From contig CASTQR010000040.1 in the NCBI GenBank assembly GCA_949451265.1, forward strand, positions 1 to 10,429: a DNA stretch of 10,429 bases. Direction: 5' to 3'. This document shows positions 1 through 6,408 of the stretch, one piece after another; the stretch's first letter is position 1; the number at the start of each line of letters is the position of its first letter. Origin of the DNA: an uncultured Eubacteriales bacterium (GTDB lineage: Bacteria; Bacillota_A; Clostridia; Oscillospirales; Oscillospiraceae). The notes under the pieces are model-generated. The model made no database searches and was not told where the DNA came from. It worked only from the letters and a program-made list of their open reading frames with translations. The position numbers and the translations under genes are program-made.

Positions 1-1
1 G

Positions 2-1573
2 AAGCTGAAGGCGGAGGGCGAGGTCAAAAACAGCGCGGACGGCAAGTACTCCGTGGACAGCAAGGGGAACCGGGTGTCCAAGGGGGAGGACGGCGAGTAT
101 TACCGGGTGGACGCCGACGGCGAGTTCCTGTATGACTTCAGCATCAACGGGGCCAACATCAGCGTCACCAAGGACACCACCCTGGAGCACCTGATGAACT
201 CCATCAACTCCAGCGCCGAGGCGGGGGTGAAGGTGAGCTATTCCAAGCTGACCAACGAATTCCAGTTCACCGCGTCCCAGACCGGCGCCAGCGGCAGGAT
301 CGAGTTCGGCGGGCTGGCCAAGGATATGTTTGTCACCCATGACCGCGAAGCCAGCGACAGCTTTGCCGATACCTATGGCCTTGGCCTGAGCGACGGCCAA
401 AGCAAGTGCTTTGCCTTTTCCTTCGAGGGCCGTGACCTCAGCTTCGAGATCTCGAGCGGGGACTCGATGCAGGACGTTGCCGACCATCTGAATATGCTCC
501 TGAGCAATTACGACCAGACCGCTTCCTATGATGAGCTTACGGGCCAGATCATGGTCACCGACAAGACGGGCAAAATGGTGGACTTTGAGCTGTACGAGGG
601 CCAGAGCAGCTCTGCCGGGACGAAGATTGACCGCCCCGAATTTGAGTCCTCTTTTACCAGCGGCCAAGACGCCGTCATGGACGTGGAGATCAACGGCAAG
701 CGGTTCGAGGACCTGACCCGATCCTCCAACAGCTTCGACATCGACGGGCTGACCATCAACGTGAAGGGCGAGTTCAACGCCGACGGCAAGAACACCGTGA
801 AGGAGGGCGAGACCTATGAGCCCATCACCTTCACCACCTCCACCGACACCGACAAGATCGTGGACGTGATCCGCCAGTTCGTGGACGACTACAACGAAAT
901 GGCCACCGAGATCAAGAACCAGTACTCCACCCTGCCCGCCCAGAAAAGCAACGGAGCCAAGTATGAGCCCCTCACCTCCGAGCAGGAGGACCAGTACTCC
1001 GAGAGCGAGCTGAAGGCGTACTACGAGAAGGCCAAGCAGGGCATCCTGTTCGGGGACACCAACCTGTCCGGCATGTACAGCAAGCTGCTGTCCGCCATCA
1101 CCCCGGGCGGCACCGACGGACAGACCCTCCGGGAGATCGGCATCGGCACCAGCTACAGCAACGGCATGACCACCCTGTCCCTGGACGAGGATAAGCTGCG
1201 GGCGGCCCTGGAGAGCGACCCGGACAAGGTGAAAAACGCCTTCACCAAGTCCAAGGAGGGCGGCTCCTCCAGCGACGGGCTGATGACCCGGATGCAGAAC
1301 ACTCTGAACAGCTACGTCAAGACCACCGGCGAGCCTAAGGGCATCCTGATCCAGCGGGCGGGCTCGGTGAAGGCTTATACCTCGCTGAACAACAACACCC
1401 TCAAAACCCAGATCGACAACATCGACAACCAGATCGACCGCTGGCAGGACAAGATGGCCAGCCAGATCGACCGCTACACCCAGCAGTTCAGCCGTCTGGA
1501 GCAGCTCATCGCCGAGATGAACTCCCAGACCTCCGCCATGATGGGGCTGATGGGCGGACAGAGCGGCTACTAA
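2..1573 (+). CDS. fliD: Flagellar hook-associated protein 2 (filament cap FliD), 5'-truncated by the window edge
   Basis: FliD forms the cap at the tip of the flagellar filament and helps exported flagellin fold and insert. The reading frame is open from base 2, giving 523 visible residues; the true start lies upstream, and the GTG at 53 is only an internal codon. The visible part begins in an acidic, Gly/Asp-rich stretch. Two units resembling the flagellin/hook IN motif follow (bases 137-286 and 416-571). The rest is a typical FliD C-terminal region: an 'INGK' strand near base 690, 'VDDYNEMATEI' near 880, and a helical end that is rich in Gln, Met and Ser ('SQTSAMMGLMGG'). fliS follows after 25 bp, the usual cap-chaperone order in late flagellar operons. 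Bases about 320-665 use noticeably less GC-rich codons than the flanks. The identification rests on the C-terminal pattern and on the adjacent fliS. Confidence 0.93.
   Translation, partial: KLKAEGEVKNSADGKYSVDSKGNRVSKGEDGEYYRVDADGEFLYDFSINGANISVTKDTTLEHLMNSINSSAEAGVKVSYSKLTNEFQFTASQTGASGRIEFGGLAKDMFVTHDREASDSFADTYGLGLSDGQSKCFAFSFEGRDLSFEISSGDSMQDVADHLNMLLSNYDQTASYDELTGQIMVTDKTGKMVDFELYEGQSSSAGTKIDRPEFESSFTSGQDAVMDVEINGKRFEDLTRSSNSFDIDGLTINVKGEFNADGKNTVKEGETYEPITFTTSTDTDKIVDVIRQFVDDYNEMATEIKNQYSTLPAQKSNGAKYEPLTSEQEDQYSESELKAYYEKAKQGILFGDTNLSGMYSKLLSAITPGGTDGQTLREIGIGTSYSNGMTTLSLDEDKLRAALESDPDKVKNAFTKSKEGGSSSDGLMTRMQNTLNSYVKTTGEPKGILIQRAGSVKAYTSLNNNTLKTQIDNIDNQIDRWQDKMASQIDRYTQQFSRLEQLIAEMNSQTSAMMGLMGGQSGY
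137..571 (+). repeat. Two tandem flagellin/hook IN-like units inside FliD
   Basis: Two segments of about 50 residues share one pattern. The first (137-286) opens with FSINGANISV and ends QFTASQTG. The second (416-571) opens with FSFEGRDLSF and ends QIMVTDKTG. Both have a beta strand, a helix of the form 'L..L...IN/LN' and a 'Y..LTG/LTN' turn. This matches the flagellin hook IN motif known from flagellins and hook-associated proteins. The copies are diverged at the DNA level. The motif assignment is by eye. Confidence 0.5.
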
Positions 1574-1598
1574 ACCATAGACCAAAAAGGAGTCAAGC

Positions 1599-2018
1599 AT
1601 GGATCTCAAAGGCTACCAGGGCTATCAGGGCTATCAGGAGCAGGGCATCAATGAGATGACCCCCGGCGAGCTGCTGCTGCTGCTGTACGACGAGCTGGTG
1701 AAGCGGCTGTTTCGGGCGGGCCTGGCCCTGGACAAGGGGGACTATGACCTGTTCGAGGCCAGCGTGGACCGGTCGCTGGACATCATCCGCTACCTGGACG
1801 ACACCCTGGATATGCAGTACCCCATCAGCCGGAACCTGAACCGCCTGTACGACTATTTCAGCTTCGAGCTGAACCGGGTGAAGGCGGGGCGGAACAAGAC
1901 CGAGCTGGATCGGGTGAAAACCATGGCGGGCGAGCTGCGGGACACCTTCCGGGAGGCCCGGAAAACCGGGGAGCGGGAGCTTGCCGAACAGGCCCAGGGC
2001 GCCGGAGGGGAGCCATGA
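1599..2018 (+). CDS. fliS: Flagellin export chaperone FliS
   Basis: FliS binds the C-terminal helices of flagellin in the cytoplasm, prevents premature polymerisation and delivers it to the flagellar export gate. At 139 residues it is close to the usual length. The N-terminal 'MTPGELLLLLYDELVKRL' segment matches the family hallmark (S/T-P-G-E-L followed by a hydrophobic run and 'LYD'). Helices with 'SLDIIRYLDDTLD' and 'NRLYDYFSFEL' follow as expected. An AAGGAG site at 1587-1592, six bases before the ATG, fixes the start. The stop overlaps the next gene's start (ATGA, 2015-2018), so the two are probably translationally coupled. The N terminus carries an unusual triple Gly-Tyr-Gln repeat, and the C terminus has a short Gln/Gly/Ala-rich tail. 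Confidence 0.95.
   Translation: MDLKGYQGYQGYQEQGINEMTPGELLLLLYDELVKRLFRAGLALDKGDYDLFEASVDRSLDIIRYLDDTLDMQYPISRNLNRLYDYFSFELNRVKAGRNKTELDRVKTMAGELRDTFREARKTGERELAEQAQGAGGEP
1611..1637 (+). repeat. Three tandem 9-bp repeats encoding Gly-Tyr-Gln at the FliS N terminus
   Basis: Three consecutive 9-base units (GGCTACCAG, then GGCTATCAG twice) encode GYQGYQGYQ just before the conserved FliS core. Each unit is a multiple of three bases, so gain or loss by replication slippage would keep the frame and change only the length of the disordered N-terminal tail. In FliS this tail lies near the flagellin-binding groove and usually carries a Tyr-Gln pair, so the repeat probably expands a native element. 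Confidence 0.85.
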
Positions 2019-2431
2019 CGGAAAAAGCGGTGATGGACGCCCTGGTGCAGATGAAGCGGACGGGGAACCTGCTGAACGAGCTGGAGGATCTCACCCGCCA
2101 GCTGGGGGAGGCCATCGACCGCAACGACCAGGTGAGTATGCAGATGCTGGTGGCCATGCGGGAGGAGCCGCTGGAAAAGCTCCAGGCCGCGGACGTGGCC
2201 GTCCGGGATCAGCTGGAGGCCCTGGGCGACGGGGATCAGGCGGCGGCGCTGGCGGGCATCCTGAACGGCGGGCCGCCCCTCCAGCCGGGGGAGCGCACCC
2301 AGCAGATGCTGTGCGATCAGGTGGCGGCCAACCGCCGCCGGCTCAAGCAGATCATGGAGCTGGACAGGGTGCTGAACCAGCGCATGGGGCGGGAGAGTAC
2401 CGCCCCCCAGCCCGGTGAGCTGCGGGGATAA
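2015..2431 (+). CDS. Small helical flagellar-operon protein, possible FliT/FlgN-like chaperone
   Basis: This 138-residue protein is hydrophilic and almost entirely helical, with an internal Gly/Pro break around residues 85-91 ('NGGPPLQPGE'). It has no membrane segment or signal peptide. Helices such as 'LLNELEDLTRQLGEAIDRND' and 'KQIMELDRVLNQRM' give it the antiparallel coiled-coil look of FliT- and FlgN-type export chaperones. Its position directly after fliS, with a 4-bp ATGA overlap, is where fliT often lies. A GGAGGGG site at 2004-2010 supports the ATG. In that role it would bind FliD or the hook-filament junction proteins before export. No residue-level signature is clear enough to name it, so the assignment leans mainly on operon position. 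It is the last gene of the flagellar operon visible here. Confidence 0.6.
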   Translation: MTEKAVMDALVQMKRTGNLLNELEDLTRQLGEAIDRNDQVSMQMLVAMREEPLEKLQAADVAVRDQLEALGDGDQAAALAGILNGGPPLQPGERTQQMLCDQVAANRRRLKQIMELDRVLNQRMGRESTAPQPGELRG

Positions 2432-2471
2432 AAAAAGAAGCCCACGGGCCCCATTTGACGGGGCTCGCGGG
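2430..2471 (-). terminator. Intrinsic terminator of the minus-strand C39-like gene
   Basis: An imperfect 12-base inverted repeat (2441-2452 with 2460-2471, 7-base loop ATTTGAC, one mismatch and one G-U pair) is followed on the minus strand by CTTC and a run of seven T, complementary to the A tract at 2430-2436. The T tract lies on the minus-strand exit side, so it should end the transcript of the gene that stops at 2523. The A tract overlaps the stop codon of the converging flagellar gene. On the plus strand there is no T tract after the hairpin. Confidence 0.75.
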
Positions 2472-2476
2472 TGACC

Positions 2477-2506
2477 ATATCGGCCCGGTGCCCACCGGGC
2501 CGATAT
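2477..2506. repeat. Perfect 12-bp inverted repeat between convergent genes
   Basis: ATATCGGCCCGG at 2477-2488 is exactly inverted at 2495-2506, with a 6-base TGCCCA loop. The stem is strong, but neither side has a clear T tract. It lies just after the stop of the minus-strand gene, next to the terminator hairpin at 2441-2471. It could help halt or 3'-protect the flagellar transcript coming from the left, or form part of a double terminator for the peptidase-like gene. Confidence 0.7.
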
Positions 2507-2522
2507 TCCACGAAAAGATGAA

Positions 2523-3488
2523 CTAAGTACCGGGCGGGGACAGCACCCACAGGGGCGCGCCGTTGTCCCGGGCGGAGGACAGCTCGTCCAGGATGATCTG
2601 GGGATCCCACAGCATGAGGCTCCGCTCCGGGCTGTTGGGGTCGGCCACCAGCACCTCCCCGAAGGCGGTGACGCCCCGGAGGAGGATGAAGTGCCCGCCG
2701 TCGGTGAAGTGGCCGGGGCCCACCAGGGCCACCAGCAGCTTGCCGCGGCTCAGGGCGTCCACCACGTCCGCCGCCTCCCGGGAGGTAAAGGGTTCGGCCT
2801 CAATGCCGAAGCCCGCCGCCGCGCCCTGGACAATGGAGTGACGGGAGCCGCCCTTCCGGGCCCAGTGGCCGTTGGACACCGCCCAGGCCGCCATGGACAC
2901 CGGGTCGGCGGGCTCGTCGGTGAGGCTGGCCACCGCCATCGCCATCACCGTGGGGCCGCAGCCGTAGGGCCCGATGGTGTCTGTGCCGTAGGGCTGGTCC
3001 GCCCACTCGGCTGCGGACTGGCAGTAGTAGACGATATCCACCGCGCCGCCGGTGAGAACCTCCCGGTCCCCCTCCCGCCGCAGTTCAGTGATGGGGGGAA
3101 GGGTGGGGATGGAGGGCTCCCCGACCGCGCCGGGCCCCTCCTGGCCGGGGGGCCGGTACTTGCTGGGGATATCCGGGGCGGTGAACTCCGCCCAGCGGGC
3201 CGCGGTCTCCGCGGCGAAGCGGGAGAGGCCGTCCGCCGCGTCCCGGCAGAGCTGGCCGGCGGCGTCCGCCGTGTCCCGGCAGAATTGGGCGGCGGCGTTG
3301 AGGCCTGCTTTGCCCGTGTCCACCGCCACCCCGGCGGCATACCGCACCGGGGAGACAATGGCCTCATAGATCTCCGGCTCGAAGTAGCGGCAGGCGGTGA
3401 GCTCGGCGATGCCGATGCACAGCAGGGCCAGCAGGGCGGCCAGCACGATATTCCGTTTTGTGTGCTTCACGATGAAGGGCTGCCGCAC
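2523..3488 (-). CDS. Membrane-anchored C39-family (C39_2-like) cysteine peptidase-like protein
   Basis: This 321-residue protein has a basic N terminus (KHTKR), one membrane segment (about residues 13-30), an Ala-rich helical stalk with 11-residue repeats (about 57-100) and a proline-rich linker (about 105-135). A papain-like C39_2-type domain then fills about 150-318. The likely active site is complete: Gln157 in 'YYCQ' (oxyanion), Cys177 in 'GCGP', His266 in 'GGHF' and Asp283 in 'VADPNS'. The topology predicts an outside-facing catalytic domain held to the membrane, cleaving an extracellular peptide or cell-surface substrate that cannot be named from sequence. It is not fused to an ABC exporter, unlike bacteriocin-processing C39 domains. 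The GTG start at 3488 is chosen because AGGAGG lies seven bases upstream. A longer GTG start at 3524 has no such site. Transcription is probably from the minus-strand promoter at 3625-3652. Confidence 0.82.
   Translation of the reverse strand: MRQPFIVKHTKRNIVLAALLALLCIGIAELTACRYFEPEIYEAIVSPVRYAAGVAVDTGKAGLNAAAQFCRDTADAAGQLCRDAADGLSRFAAETAARWAEFTAPDIPSKYRPPGQEGPGAVGEPSIPTLPPITELRREGDREVLTGGAVDIVYYCQSAAEWADQPYGTDTIGPYGCGPTVMAMAVASLTDEPADPVSMAAWAVSNGHWARKGGSRHSIVQGAAAGFGIEAEPFTSREAADVVDALSRGKLLVALVGPGHFTDGGHFILLRGVTAFGEVLVADPNSPERSLMLWDPQIILDELSSARDNGAPLWVLSPPGT
3222..3287 (-). repeat. Two 33-bp units encoding 11-residue (hendecad) stalk repeats
   Basis: Residues 68-78 (QFCRDTADAAG) and 79-89 (QLCRDAADGLS) of the C39-like protein are near-identical 11-residue units sharing the pattern Q-[FL]-C-R-D-[TA]-A-D. 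A more diverged third unit follows at 90-100. Eleven-residue periodicity is typical of right-handed coiled coils. Each clear unit carries one Cys, unusual in an extracellular stalk, and may allow disulfide linkage between chains. Confidence 0.65.
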
Positions 3489-3547
3489 GCTGCCGCCTCC
3501 TTTCGATTTGGGAATAAATTCCACGCATTCGGACGGAAAAAAGACAT
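3467..3547 (-). CDS. Possible 26-codon leader ORF overlapping the C39-like gene start
   Basis: On the predicted minus-strand transcript an ATG at 3547 opens a 26-codon frame (starting MSFFRPNAWN) that ends in TGA at 3469-3467, 22 bases inside the C39-like gene and out of frame with it. Purine-rich GGAGG and AAAGGGG stretches lie just upstream of the ATG, so ribosome loading is plausible. If translated, it would place ribosomes across the main gene's Shine-Dalgarno site and could couple or compete with its translation. There is no other sign of coding, and the frame may be accidental. Confidence 0.25.
   Translation of the reverse strand: MSFFRPNAWNLFPNRKEAAACGSPSS
3496..3501 (-). promoter_or_regulatory. 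Shine-Dalgarno site that sets the C39-like gene start
   Basis: On the minus strand this reads AGGAGG, a perfect anti-16S match, seven bases before the GTG at 3488. It falls inside the longer frame that would begin at GTG 3524, so the longer version is unlikely to be the main product. Confidence 0.8.
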
Positions 3548-3556
3548 TAAATCCCC

Positions 3557-3585
3557 TTTCCTCCGGGGCAAATCCGTGCTATAAT
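3557..3585 (+). promoter_or_regulatory. Sigma-A-type extended -10 promoter for the ABC ATPase-chemoreceptor unit
   Basis: TGCTATAAT at 3577-3585 is a perfect extended -10. The sequence 17 bases upstream (TTTCCT, 3557-3562) is a poor -35, which an extended -10 can tolerate. Transcription would start near 3592, giving a leader of about 110 nt before the ATG at 3703. The same 10-base word TGCTATAATA occurs inverted in the opposing promoter (3624-3633). Confidence 0.65.
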
Positions 3586-3624
3586 ATTGGTCAGCCTTTT
3601 GAAGGGCGCGGCTGCGCTGGTTCT

Positions 3625-3652
3625 ATTATAGCAGAAGTTTCGCCTTTTTCAA
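3625..3652 (-). promoter_or_regulatory. Sigma-A-type extended -10 promoter for the C39-like gene
   Basis: Reading the minus strand, TTGAAA (3652-3647) is followed after 16 bases by TATAAT (3630-3625), which is preceded by TGC and so is an extended -10. This is five of six at -35 and six of six at -10. The predicted transcript starts near 3618, giving a leader of about 130 nt before the GTG at 3488. It faces the plus-strand promoter at 3557-3585. Confidence 0.75.
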
Positions 3653-3702
3653 TGGAAAGAATATGGCCCGGCTGATTTTGCCCCGCCGTTGGGAGTAAGC
3701 CT

Positions 3703-4479
3703 ATGCCCACGATTGAACTGGAAAACGTCACAAAAGTTTATAAACCCAAGCGCCGCCGGAAGCGCCCGGTACATACGGACATGGGTGTGGAGGAGGTCAA
3801 CCTCACCATCCGGCAGGGCGAGTTCGTCTTTGTGGTGGGGGCCAGCGGGTCGGGGAAAAGCACCCTGCTGCGGCTCATCACCGGGGAGGCCAAGCCCAAC
3901 GAGGGCCGGGTGTGCATCGACCAGAAGGAATTGGGCTGGATGCTGAAGCTCAGCCGGAACCGGGCGGCCATGATGTTCGGCAAGATCTGGCAGGACCCCA
4001 CCCTCATCCGCAAAAAGACCATCGGGGAGAACCTGGCCCTGGCGGTGAAGATCGCCTTCGGGCGGGAGAGCCCCCGGCTGGCGGAGCTGCGGATCAAGAA
4101 GGTGCTGGGCCTGGTGGGGCTGAAGGGCGTGGAGAAGAAGTACCCCGTGGAGTTGTCCATCGGCGAGTGCCGCCGGGTGGAGCTGGCCCGGGCCCTCATC
4201 GCAAGCCCGCCCATCCTGGTGCTGGACGAGATCACCGCCAACCTGGACGACGACTGCATCTGGGACACCCTCCACCTGCTGAACGACGTGAACCGCAGGG
4301 GGACCACCGTGATCATGGCCACCCACGACAGCCAGTATGTGAACATCCTCCGGCGCCGGGTGATCACCATGTCGGGCGGCCGGGTGATCGGCGATGTACA
4401 AAAGGGAAAATACGGCGACGTGCTGGAGCGGGACCGGAACACCGGCCTCCCCCCCAGGGCTGGAGCCGATTTGATATAA
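3703..4479 (+). CDS. Orphan FtsE-like ABC transporter ATP-binding protein
   Basis: This 258-residue cytoplasmic ATPase has a single ABC nucleotide-binding domain. Visible motifs are Walker A GASGSGKST (46-54), the Q-loop 'WQDPTLI' with Gln97, signature 'LSIGEC' (151-156), Walker B 'ILVLDE' (171-176), D-loop 'NLDD' and the switch His208 in 'ATHD'. Overall spacing resembles FtsE/LolD-type ATPases. Compared with FtsE, the signature Gly-Gly is Ile-Gly, the following Gln is Cys, the usual Pro after Walker B is Ile (DEIT), and a polybasic insertion (KPKRRRKR, 14-21) sits after the first strand. No FtsX-like or other permease gene is adjacent. The ATG has GGGAG at 3691-3695. The chemoreceptor gene starts 36 bp downstream with no terminator between, so the two are probably one transcript. 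The ABC assignment is firm; the partner and function are unknown. Confidence 0.85.
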   Translation: MPTIELENVTKVYKPKRRRKRPVHTDMGVEEVNLTIRQGEFVFVVGASGSGKSTLLRLITGEAKPNEGRVCIDQKELGWMLKLSRNRAAMMFGKIWQDPTLIRKKTIGENLALAVKIAFGRESPRLAELRIKKVLGLVGLKGVEKKYPVELSIGECRRVELARALIASPPILVLDEITANLDDDCIWDTLHLLNDVNRRGTTVIMATHDSQYVNILRRRVITMSGGRVIGDVQKGKYGDVLERDRNTGLPPRAGADLI

Positions 4480-4515
4480 AGTCCACAGTCAAGAAAATTT
4501 AGGAGGAAAGAGTCC

Positions 4516-6315
4516 ATGGTTAAAAACATGAAGATCAGAAAGAGCCTGATCCTGGGTTACGGCGTCACCATTGTTGTCTCGGTCATCATCATCATCGCGT
4601 CCATCATCCTGATGACCATTCAGAAGGGCCAGTATACCAGTATCCTTGACAACTATGTTGGCGCCAACGACATTGTGTCGGATTGCCGCATAAACTACAA
4701 CATCGCCGGCCGCAACCTGCGTGACGCGGTGCTGGGCGGCGATGTGGCCAATCTGGACAACGCCCTTGCCAAGGTCAACGAGCTGAAGGAGGATCTGGAC
4801 AAGCTGGAGAGCAAATACCCGCTGACGGACAGGACCGAGCTGAACGCCTTTGTGGATACGGTGGAGGCGTGGGAGGCCGAGGCCGAGAAGATCGTCAACG
4901 TGGCCCGGGGCAACACCGAGGAGAGCCGCACTCAGGCCGCCGCCCTCATTGCCAGCGACTGCTCCCCCAGGCTGCAGGAAGCGGCCACCAAGGGCGACGC
5001 CCTGGCCAAGAAGCTCCAGAATGAGCAGGACAAGATTATTGATCAGCAGTCCATGACCTCCAACATCGCCATCGGCGTGATTGTGGCCGCGCTGGTGATC
5101 GCCATCGTTGTGGTGCTGCGGATGGCCCTGATCATCATCAAGAGCATTGTGGTGCCTGTGGAGCAGGTTCACGTGGCTCTCAGCGGCTTCAGCGAGGGCA
5201 AGCTGGACATCCCCGTGGATTACCACAGCGGCAGCGAGCTGGGCGAGATGTGCGACGCCCTGCGCACCAGCCAGCACGTCCTGAGCGAGTGCATCGGCGA
5301 CACCTGCCGCCTGCTGGAGGACATGGGCAACGGTAACTTCGATGTGCGCACCAAGGACGAGAAGATGTACGTGGGCGCGCTCAGCAGCATTCTCACCTCC
5401 GTGCGGGCCATCAACCGCAGCCTGACCGACGCCCTGACCCAGATCAACCAGAGCGCGGAGCAGGTTTCCGCCGGCGCGGAGCAGGTGTCCACCGGGGCCC
5501 AGTCCCTGGCCCAGGGCGCCACCGAGCAGGCCAGCGCGGTGGAGGAGCTGTCTGCCACCATCGCCGAGATTGCCAACAACTCCCGCAAGAACGCCGAAAA
5601 CAGCGAGCAGGCCACTGCCCACGCCACTGACGCCAGCCAGTGCCTGGGGGAGAGCTCCGACTATATGCAGCAGATGGTGGCGGCGATGGAGCGGATCTCC
5701 GAGTCTTCCGAGGAGATCGGCAAGATCATTGACACCATTGAGAACATCGCCTTCCAGACCAACATCCTGGCCCTGAACGCCGCCGTGGAGGCGGCCCGTG
5801 CGGGCTCCGCCGGCAAGGGCTTCGCCGTGGTGGCCGACGAGGTGCGCAACCTGGCCTCCAAGTCCGATCAGGCCGCCAAGGCCACCAAGGACCTCATCGA
5901 CCGCTCCATCAACTCCGTGAAGGACGGCAATGACATCGTGAAGCGGGTGTCCGAGGCCCTGGACGCCACCAGCCAGCGGGCCGGCCTGGTGATGAGCTCC
6001 GTCCAGGAGATCACCAAGGCCGCCGAGGAGGAGTCCGAGGCCATCGCCCAGGTGACCGAGGGCATCGACCAGATCTCCTCCGTGGTGCAGACCAACTCCG
6101 CCACCAGCGAGGAGTCCGCCGCCGCCAGCGAGGAGCTGTCCAGCCAGGCCGCCCTGATGAAGGAGCTGCTGGCCCGGTTCAAGCTGCGCCAGGACGGGTT
6201 CGCCGCCAAGCCCCAGCCCGCCTACAGCGCCGCCGCTCCCTCCTACGACGCGGGCGGCTATGACGCCGCGCCCAGCGGCGACACCTCCGCGTCCAGCGTG
6301 TTCAGCAAGTATTAA
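4516..6315 (+). CDS. Methyl-accepting chemotaxis protein (transmembrane chemoreceptor)
   Basis: This 599-residue receptor senses extracellular signals and controls the CheA kinase, and so flagellar rotation. It has a first membrane helix (about 11-34), a helical extracellular ligand domain of four-helix-bundle type (about 35-180), a second membrane helix (about 184-208) and a HAMP domain (about 210-262). A second HAMP-like unit containing 'MGNGNFDV' (about 263-305) follows. The cytoplasmic signalling coiled coil ends at about 555. The highly conserved hairpin tip is clear ('[21 protein letters not shown]', from residue 410, then '[15 protein letters not shown]'). Gln/Glu pairs on the flanking helices are candidate methylation sites. 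The C-terminal tail (556-599) is Ala/Ser/Tyr-rich, disordered and lacks an obvious CheR-binding NWETF-type end. AGGAGG at 4501-4506 supports the ATG. Nearby flagellar genes fit its role; the ligand is unknown. Confidence 0.95.
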   Translation: MVKNMKIRKSLILGYGVTIVVSVIIIIASIILMTIQKGQYTSILDNYVGANDIVSDCRINYNIAGRNLRDAVLGGDVANLDNALAKVNELKEDLDKLESKYPLTDRTELNAFVDTVEAWEAEAEKIVNVARGNTEESRTQAAALIASDCSPRLQEAATKGDALAKKLQNEQDKIIDQQSMTSNIAIGVIVAALVIAIVVVLRMALIIIKSIVVPVEQVHVALSGFSEGKLDIPVDYHSGSELGEMCDALRTSQHVLSECIGDTCRLLEDMGNGNFDVRTKDEKMYVGALSSILTSVRAINRSLTDALTQINQSAEQVSAGAEQVSTGAQSLAQGATEQASAVEELSATIAEIANNSRKNAENSEQATAHATDASQCLGESSDYMQQMVAAMERISESSEEIGKIIDTIENIAFQTNILALNAAVEAARAGSAGKGFAVVADEVRNLASKSDQAAKATKDLIDRSINSVKDGNDIVKRVSEALDATSQRAGLVMSSVQEITKAAEEESEAIAQVTEGIDQISSVVQTNSATSEESAAASEELSSQAALMKELLARFKLRQDGFAAKPQPAYSAAAPSYDAGGYDAAPSGDTSASSVFSKY

Positions 6316-6329
6316 GAACTACGAGGGTT

Positions 6330-6367
6330 GCCAGGAGGCGGCAGCTTGCCGCCTCCTGGCTTCTCTT
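6330..6367 (+). terminator. Strong intrinsic terminator after the chemoreceptor gene
   Basis: A perfect 14-bp inverted repeat (6330-6343 with 6347-6360, loop GCT) is followed by TTCTCTT, 14 bases after the receptor stop codon. It should end the ABC ATPase-receptor transcript. An upstream ATG at 6328 in the frame of the next gene lies at its edge, which argues against translation starting there. Confidence 0.85.
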
Positions 6368-6403
6368 ATGCGGGGCCAGCCGCCCCGGCGAAACCAGAGG
6401 CAG

Positions 6404-6408
6404 GGAGG
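6404..6408 (+). promoter_or_regulatory. Shine-Dalgarno site that sets the FtsA-like gene start
   Basis: GGAGG, within GGGAGGAG, lies nine bases before the ATG at 6418. This start gives a protein beginning MAELKAQDKD, only a few residues before the first conserved strand LIYALDIGTR. The longer frame from 6328 would add 30 Pro/Gly-rich residues encoded partly by the terminator hairpin. Confidence 0.8.

Noticed and set aside
3489..3524. A longer C39-like protein starting at GTG 3524
   Set aside because: There is no ribosome binding site before 3524, and the extra 12 codons contain the AGGAGG that serves the GTG at 3488.
2691..3584. A 297-codon plus-strand frame opposite the C39-like gene
   Set aside because: The Gly/Arg/Ala-rich translation runs through the divergent promoter region, while the minus strand encodes an intact catalytic domain with a perfect Shine-Dalgarno site.
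2523..4479. A bacteriocin or peptide export locus made of the C39 domain and the ABC ATPase
   Set aside because: The two genes are on opposite strands, the ATPase has no membrane domain, and no small double-Gly leader peptide gene is visible between or beside them.
4464..4515. A sigma-28 (flagellar) promoter before the chemoreceptor, suggested by AGCCGATTT and TATAAAG
   Set aside because: The elements are in the wrong order and spacing for TAAA-N15-GCCGATAA, and the gene is only 36 bp from the ABC ATPase stop.
4489..5622. A 377-codon minus-strand frame opposite the chemoreceptor
   Set aside because: The His/Gly/Leu-rich translation is the complement of a certain chemoreceptor gene and has no family signature.
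3703..6315. An FtsE-FtsX division operon
   Set aside because: The gene after the FtsE-like ATPase is a chemoreceptor, and no FtsX-type four-helix permease is present in any frame.
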